Shown one piece after another: positions 6,242-8,816 of a DNA stretch of 8,816 nt (its first letter is position 1; each line of letters starts with the position of its first letter). Made by a program: the position numbers and the translations under genes. The DNA lies in the NCBI GenBank assembly GCA_031261365.1, contig JAISJY010000118.1:1-8816 (forward strand), in the 5' to 3' direction. Source of the DNA: Caryophanales bacterium (lineage in GTDB: Bacteria > Bacillota_I > Bacilli_A > RFN20 > JAISJY01). Under the pieces are notes generated by a model. The model did no database searches. It was not told the origin of the DNA and saw only the letters and a list, made by a program, of their open reading frames with translations.

Positions 6242-7691
6242 GCAAAATATAGATAATAAAATAAGTGAATTAGCCATAAAGTATGAGAGTTATGGTAATT
6301 TAATGGTTTACAAGAACAAAGAATTAATTATTAATAAAAGTTTTGGTTATGCTAATAAAGAAAAAGAAATACTTATAACTGCTGAAACTTTAGTTAGTTT
6401 TTTAAGCAATTCTTTATTATTAATGAACTTAGTAATTTTAAAGTTATCAGAAGAGAAGTTATTATCACTTGATGATAGTGTAGATAAATATATTTCAAAT
6501 TATAACCAAGCCTATAAATTAAAGGTTTTTGATTTGCTTACTAGTAAAACAGGGTTAAAGGATTATCATAATGAATTGACAAAAGTAGAGCAAGAAACAA
6601 CTTTTTATAAGAGTTTATCTGTGGTTGAGCAACAACAATATGACTTTGAAATAGCTTCTAGATATGTTAGTGATGATGAATATTTAGATTTTTTAAATAA
6701 GCATGAAATTAATGATAAATATAAAAATTACTATCTTAAAGTGAATTATTTTTTAGCAAAGTTAGTTATTGAAAAAGTTACTAAGACTACTTTGTTTGAT
6801 TATTTGCAAAAAGAAATATTTTCACCATTGGGTATAACTATATATGATAGTTTTAATTATGATTTATTATCTTATGATAGGTTTTCTGGTGGAGTAATTC
6901 TTCCAATTAAAAGAAGTCAGAAAATTGAAAAATGTTTTTCTATTAAGATAAGTGATTTAGGGACATTTTATCAGGCAGTTTTTAATTATAAAATTATTTC
7001 TAAAAAATCATTTAGTAAATTGCTACCTAAAGGTGATGAATATTGGGGAATAGCCGCTTCTTATGAATATGGATTTTGTCGTTTGGGTTTTGATTATCAA
7101 GGAGCATACTCGGCTGGTTTGTATAGTTTTTCTTCAGATACTTTAATTGTTTTAACTAGAAATTTAACGGGTAAAACTGAATATGGACCAATAAATGATA
7201 AATATTTTTATAGTGAAGTAATTGATTTGATAAAGCAGAATTGTTTTGCCTATAATAAACCTAAATTAAAACCATTAAGCAAAAAATATATTAAGGATGC
7301 TTTAAAAATTGATGTTAGGGAAGACCAATATAGTAATGTTGGTAGTGGAGCACTTACTATTGCTTGGTGTTCAGTAGAAAAGAACAGTCATATTTATATA
7401 CTTATTGATAATGATATAGTGGTGGGATTATGTGTTTTAATTTGGAATAAAAAAGAAAATGAATACAGTATTGAGGATGTTAAAATAGACCAAAAATATC
7501 AAAATAGAGGTTATGGTAAGGTCTTGATTTCTGAAGGATTAAAGATATTACAAAGAAAAGGGGCAACTAAGATATCAATAGGAGTGAATAAAAATAATAT
7601 TTATGCCTTTAAGATATATATTGGAGCGGGTTTTAAAATCAAAGTTTCAAATGCTTCTGGTTATTATGAATTAGAGTGGATTAAAGAATAA
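6234..7691 (+). CDS. Fusion of degenerate beta-lactamase-like domain and GNAT acetyltransferase
   Basis: Residues about 10-330 follow the serine beta-lactamase/class C (beta-lactamase-related) fold: a start like MVYKNKELIINKSFGYA, LSEEKLLSLDDSVDKY (71-86), LLTSKTGLKDY (101-111, the family's LLTHTSGLPDY) and LAKLVIEKVT (174-183). The catalytic motifs look lost. The SxxK position reads S58-N-S-L61, the YxN position reads Y167-L-K169, and no histidine or lysine stands where HxG/KTG belongs (about 286-292). Residues about 350-485 form a GNAT domain with the acetyl-CoA loop Q423-N-R-G-Y-G428 and a typical NKNNIYAFKIYIGAGF ending (452-467). The hydrolase half is thus probably a binding or scaffold domain and the acetyltransferase half probably active. 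There is no signal peptide, so it should be cytoplasmic. No Shine-Dalgarno is visible and its ATG lies 8 bases inside the ABC gene, indicating coupling. The acetyl acceptor is unknown; self-protection against an exported product is one possibility. Confidence 0.82.
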   Translation: MNKQNIDNKISELAIKYESYGNLMVYKNKELIINKSFGYANKEKEILITAETLVSFLSNSLLLMNLVILKLSEEKLLSLDDSVDKYISNYNQAYKLKVFDLLTSKTGLKDYHNELTKVEQETTFYKSLSVVEQQQYDFEIASRYVSDDEYLDFLNKHEINDKYKNYYLKVNYFLAKLVIEKVTKTTLFDYLQKEIFSPLGITIYDSFNYDLLSYDRFSGGVILPIKRSQKIEKCFSIKISDLGTFYQAVFNYKIISKKSFSKLLPKGDEYWGIAASYEYGFCRLGFDYQGAYSAGLYSFSSDTLIVLTRNLTGKTEYGPINDKYFYSEVIDLIKQNCFAYNKPKLKPLSKKYIKDALKIDVREDQYSNVGSGALTIAWCSVEKNSHIYILIDNDIVVGLCVLIWNKKENEYSIEDVKIDQKYQNRGYGKVLISEGLKILQRKGATKISIGVNKNNIYAFKIYIGAGFKIKVSNASGYYELEWIKE

Positions 7692-7751
7692 AGACTTAAA
7701 TATTACAGTTATTTTGGAATAAAAAATTAAATAAGGTGTAGAGTTGGTTAA

Positions 7752-7874
7752 TTGAATTGGTGAAATATTGACAAATACTGTACTTTGAATTGGTGAAATA
7801 TTGACAAAAACGGCACTTTGAATTGGTGAAATATTGACAAATATTGCATTTTGAATTACTGAAATATTGACAAA
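7752..7874. repeat. Four tandem 33-base direct repeats upstream of an ATPase gene
   Basis: A 24-base core occurs at 7752-7775, 7785-7808, 7818-7841 and 7851-7874, always at exactly 33-base spacing. The first three cores are identical (TTGAATTGGTG followed by AAATATTGACAAA). The fourth differs only by GG to AC at core positions 8-9. The 9-base stretches between cores vary (TACTGTACT, AACGGCACT, TATTGCATT). Each core contains TTGAAT and a consensus-like TTGACA. The array ends two bases before the promoter of the downstream ATPase, so it most likely acts as a set of protein-binding sites. It is too short in unit and spacer to be a CRISPR array. Confidence 0.9.
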
Positions 7875-7875
7875 G

Positions 7876-7884
7876 TGTTATAAT
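7876..7884 (+). promoter_or_regulatory. Extended -10 promoter of the AAA_14/DUF4143 ATPase gene
   Basis: TGTTATAAT is a perfect TGn extended -10 (TG, one base, TATAAT), placing transcription start near 7891, just ahead of the ribosome binding site. The TTGACA of the last repeat (7867-7872) is only 6 bases away, too close to act as its -35, and the expected -35 window falls inside the fourth repeat. A protein on that repeat would therefore directly affect RNA polymerase binding. Confidence 0.6.
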
Positions 7885-7893
7885 GTTATAGAG

Positions 7894-7899
7894 AAAGGA
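7894..7899 (+). promoter_or_regulatory. Ribosome binding site of the ATPase gene
   Basis: AAAGGA with a 6-base gap to the ATG at 7906. It supports this ATG as the true start, giving a protein that begins shortly before its Walker A motif, as is usual in this ATPase family. Confidence 0.65.
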
Positions 7900-7905
7900 A
7901 TAAAA

Positions 7906-8816
7906 ATGATATTCAAAAGAAACATTTATAATGAGTTAATAGAATGGAAAAAAGAGCAAGGTAAATCTTCTATTCTTGTTGAGGGGGCTAGGCGTGTTGG
8001 CAAATCAACTTTAGTAGAAAACTTTGCCAAAGAAAATTATAAAACATATATTTTAATTGATTTTAATAATATATCTGCTGAAATTAGAGATATTTTCTTA
8101 AATGAGAGAGCAAATATTGACACTTTTTACTTAAAGCTTTCTTTGGCTACCGGCATTAAAATATATCGGAGAAAAACTTTACTTATTTTTGATGAGGTTC
8201 AAAAGTTTCCAATTGCCCGTGAATATACTAAGTATATTGTTAAAGATAATAGGTGTGATTGTATTTGCACTGGCTCTTTAATCTCTATTAAAAAAAATAC
8301 TCAAGGGATTTCTATTCCATCAGAGGAAAGAAAGATAAAAATATACCCTTTAGATTTTGAAGAGTTTTTATTAGCCTTAAATGAAGATGTTAGGCTGGAA
8401 GGAATTAAAGCAATAGTCAAAATAAATCAGCCAATAGGTAATGGTATTCATAGAACTTTAATGGAATTCATGAGGTTATATATTGTTATAGGTGGTATGC
8501 CTCAAGCAGTGGCAAAGTATCTTGAGACTAAAGATTTTGATAAAGTTGATAAAATAAAAAGAGAAATATTAGGCATATATAGAGACGATATATTGGCAAA
8601 TGGTGATGAAAATAAATATAAAATATTAAATATTTTTGATAATATTCCTTCTCAACTAAATAAAAGTTATAAAAAGTTTATTCTAAATAAAACTCTAAAA
8701 GGAGACAGAATTGAAAGAAATGTTGAAAACTTTGTTTTTTTAGAAGAGGCTATGTTAATAAATAGATGTTTTTTATGCAACAATCCAAACATTGGATTAA
8801 ACCAAAACAGAGAAAG
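7906..8816 (+). CDS. AAA_14/DUF4143-type ATP-binding protein, N-terminal part (runs off right edge)
   Basis: The frame is open from the ATG to the window edge (303 codons), so the C-terminus is missing. The N-terminal ATPase domain shows Walker A GARRVGKST (27-35), Walker B LLIFDEVQKFP with D96-E97, and a sensor-like TGS (122-124). The segment PLDFEEFLLAL (about 145-155) and the later GGMPQAV turn (about 200-206) are typical of ATPases joined to a C-terminal DUF4143 domain. The final FLEEAMLINRCF appears to be the beginning of that domain's conserved middle. The family belongs to the STAND/archaeal-type ATPases, is often present in many paralogous copies per genome, and has no settled function; links to mobile elements or defence are speculative. 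It has its own promoter and repeat array, separate from the upstream operon. The family call is strong, the role unknown. Confidence 0.9.
   Translation, partial: MIFKRNIYNELIEWKKEQGKSSILVEGARRVGKSTLVENFAKENYKTYILIDFNNISAEIRDIFLNERANIDTFYLKLSLATGIKIYRRKTLLIFDEVQKFPIAREYTKYIVKDNRCDCICTGSLISIKKNTQGISIPSEERKIKIYPLDFEEFLLALNEDVRLEGIKAIVKINQPIGNGIHRTLMEFMRLYIVIGGMPQAVAKYLETKDFDKVDKIKREILGIYRDDILANGDENKYKILNIFDNIPSQLNKSYKKFILNKTLKGDRIERNVENFVFLEEAMLINRCFLCNNPNIGLNQNRE

Noticed and set aside
7709..7722. Inverted repeat TTATT-TTGG-AATAA after the GNAT fusion gene, considered as a terminator
   Set aside because: The stem is five A-T pairs only and is followed by A-rich, not T-rich, sequence, so it would not terminate transcription by the usual mechanism.
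7752..7874. Tandem repeats considered as a CRISPR array
   Set aside because: The spacers are only 9 bases, the repeat core has no CRISPR-like hairpin, and no cas gene is present.
7867..7892. TTGACA of the fourth repeat as -35 with TATAGA as -10
   Set aside because: The spacing is 14 bases, short of the usual 16-18, and transcription would start within the ribosome binding site; the perfect TGTTATAAT is a better -10.

Overview
This is an 8.8 kb, very AT-rich and gene-dense bacterial window. YhaM, the TilS/FtsH neighbourhood and AGGAGG-type ribosome binding sites point to a low-GC Gram-positive (Bacilli or a Mollicutes-adjacent lineage). Every tryptophan in the predicted proteins is encoded by TGG. 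TGA serves as a stop codon for yhaM and for the small gene at 3158-3556. The standard bacterial code therefore fits, which argues against the Mycoplasma/Spiroplasma code. The taxon itself is an inference.

Minus strand, 1-3093: a tightly packed housekeeping operon, read right to left. It runs from a short RecX-like protein, to the YhaM 3'-5' exoribonuclease, to the tRNA-Ile lysidine synthetase TilS, to the N-terminus of the membrane protease FtsH, which leaves the window at base 1. All junctions overlap (8, 4 and 17 bases). The operon links nucleic-acid maintenance, RNA turnover, tRNA modification and membrane protein quality control. The hpt gene that commonly sits between tilS and ftsH in Bacilli is absent.

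Divergent control region, 3094-3157: it holds an extended -10 for the minus operon, a small palindrome, and a plus-strand leader in which two tiny ORFs hand over to each other through ATGA overlaps.

Plus strand, 3158-7691: a four-gene operon with overlaps of 4, 8 and 8 bases. It encodes a small unknown protein, a DUF697 (YcjF-like) membrane protein, a half-size ABC exporter, and a fusion of a beta-lactamase-like domain to a GNAT acetyltransferase. The beta-lactamase-like domain appears to have lost its catalytic motifs. The set reads like an export and self-protection or envelope-modification cassette, but no substrate can be named.

Region 7692-8816: four tandem 33-base repeats lie directly upstream of an extended -10 promoter. 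That promoter drives an AAA_14/DUF4143-type ATPase gene that runs off the right edge. The repeat array is the most distinctive non-coding structure in the window. No rRNA, tRNA, CRISPR array or insertion sequence was seen.
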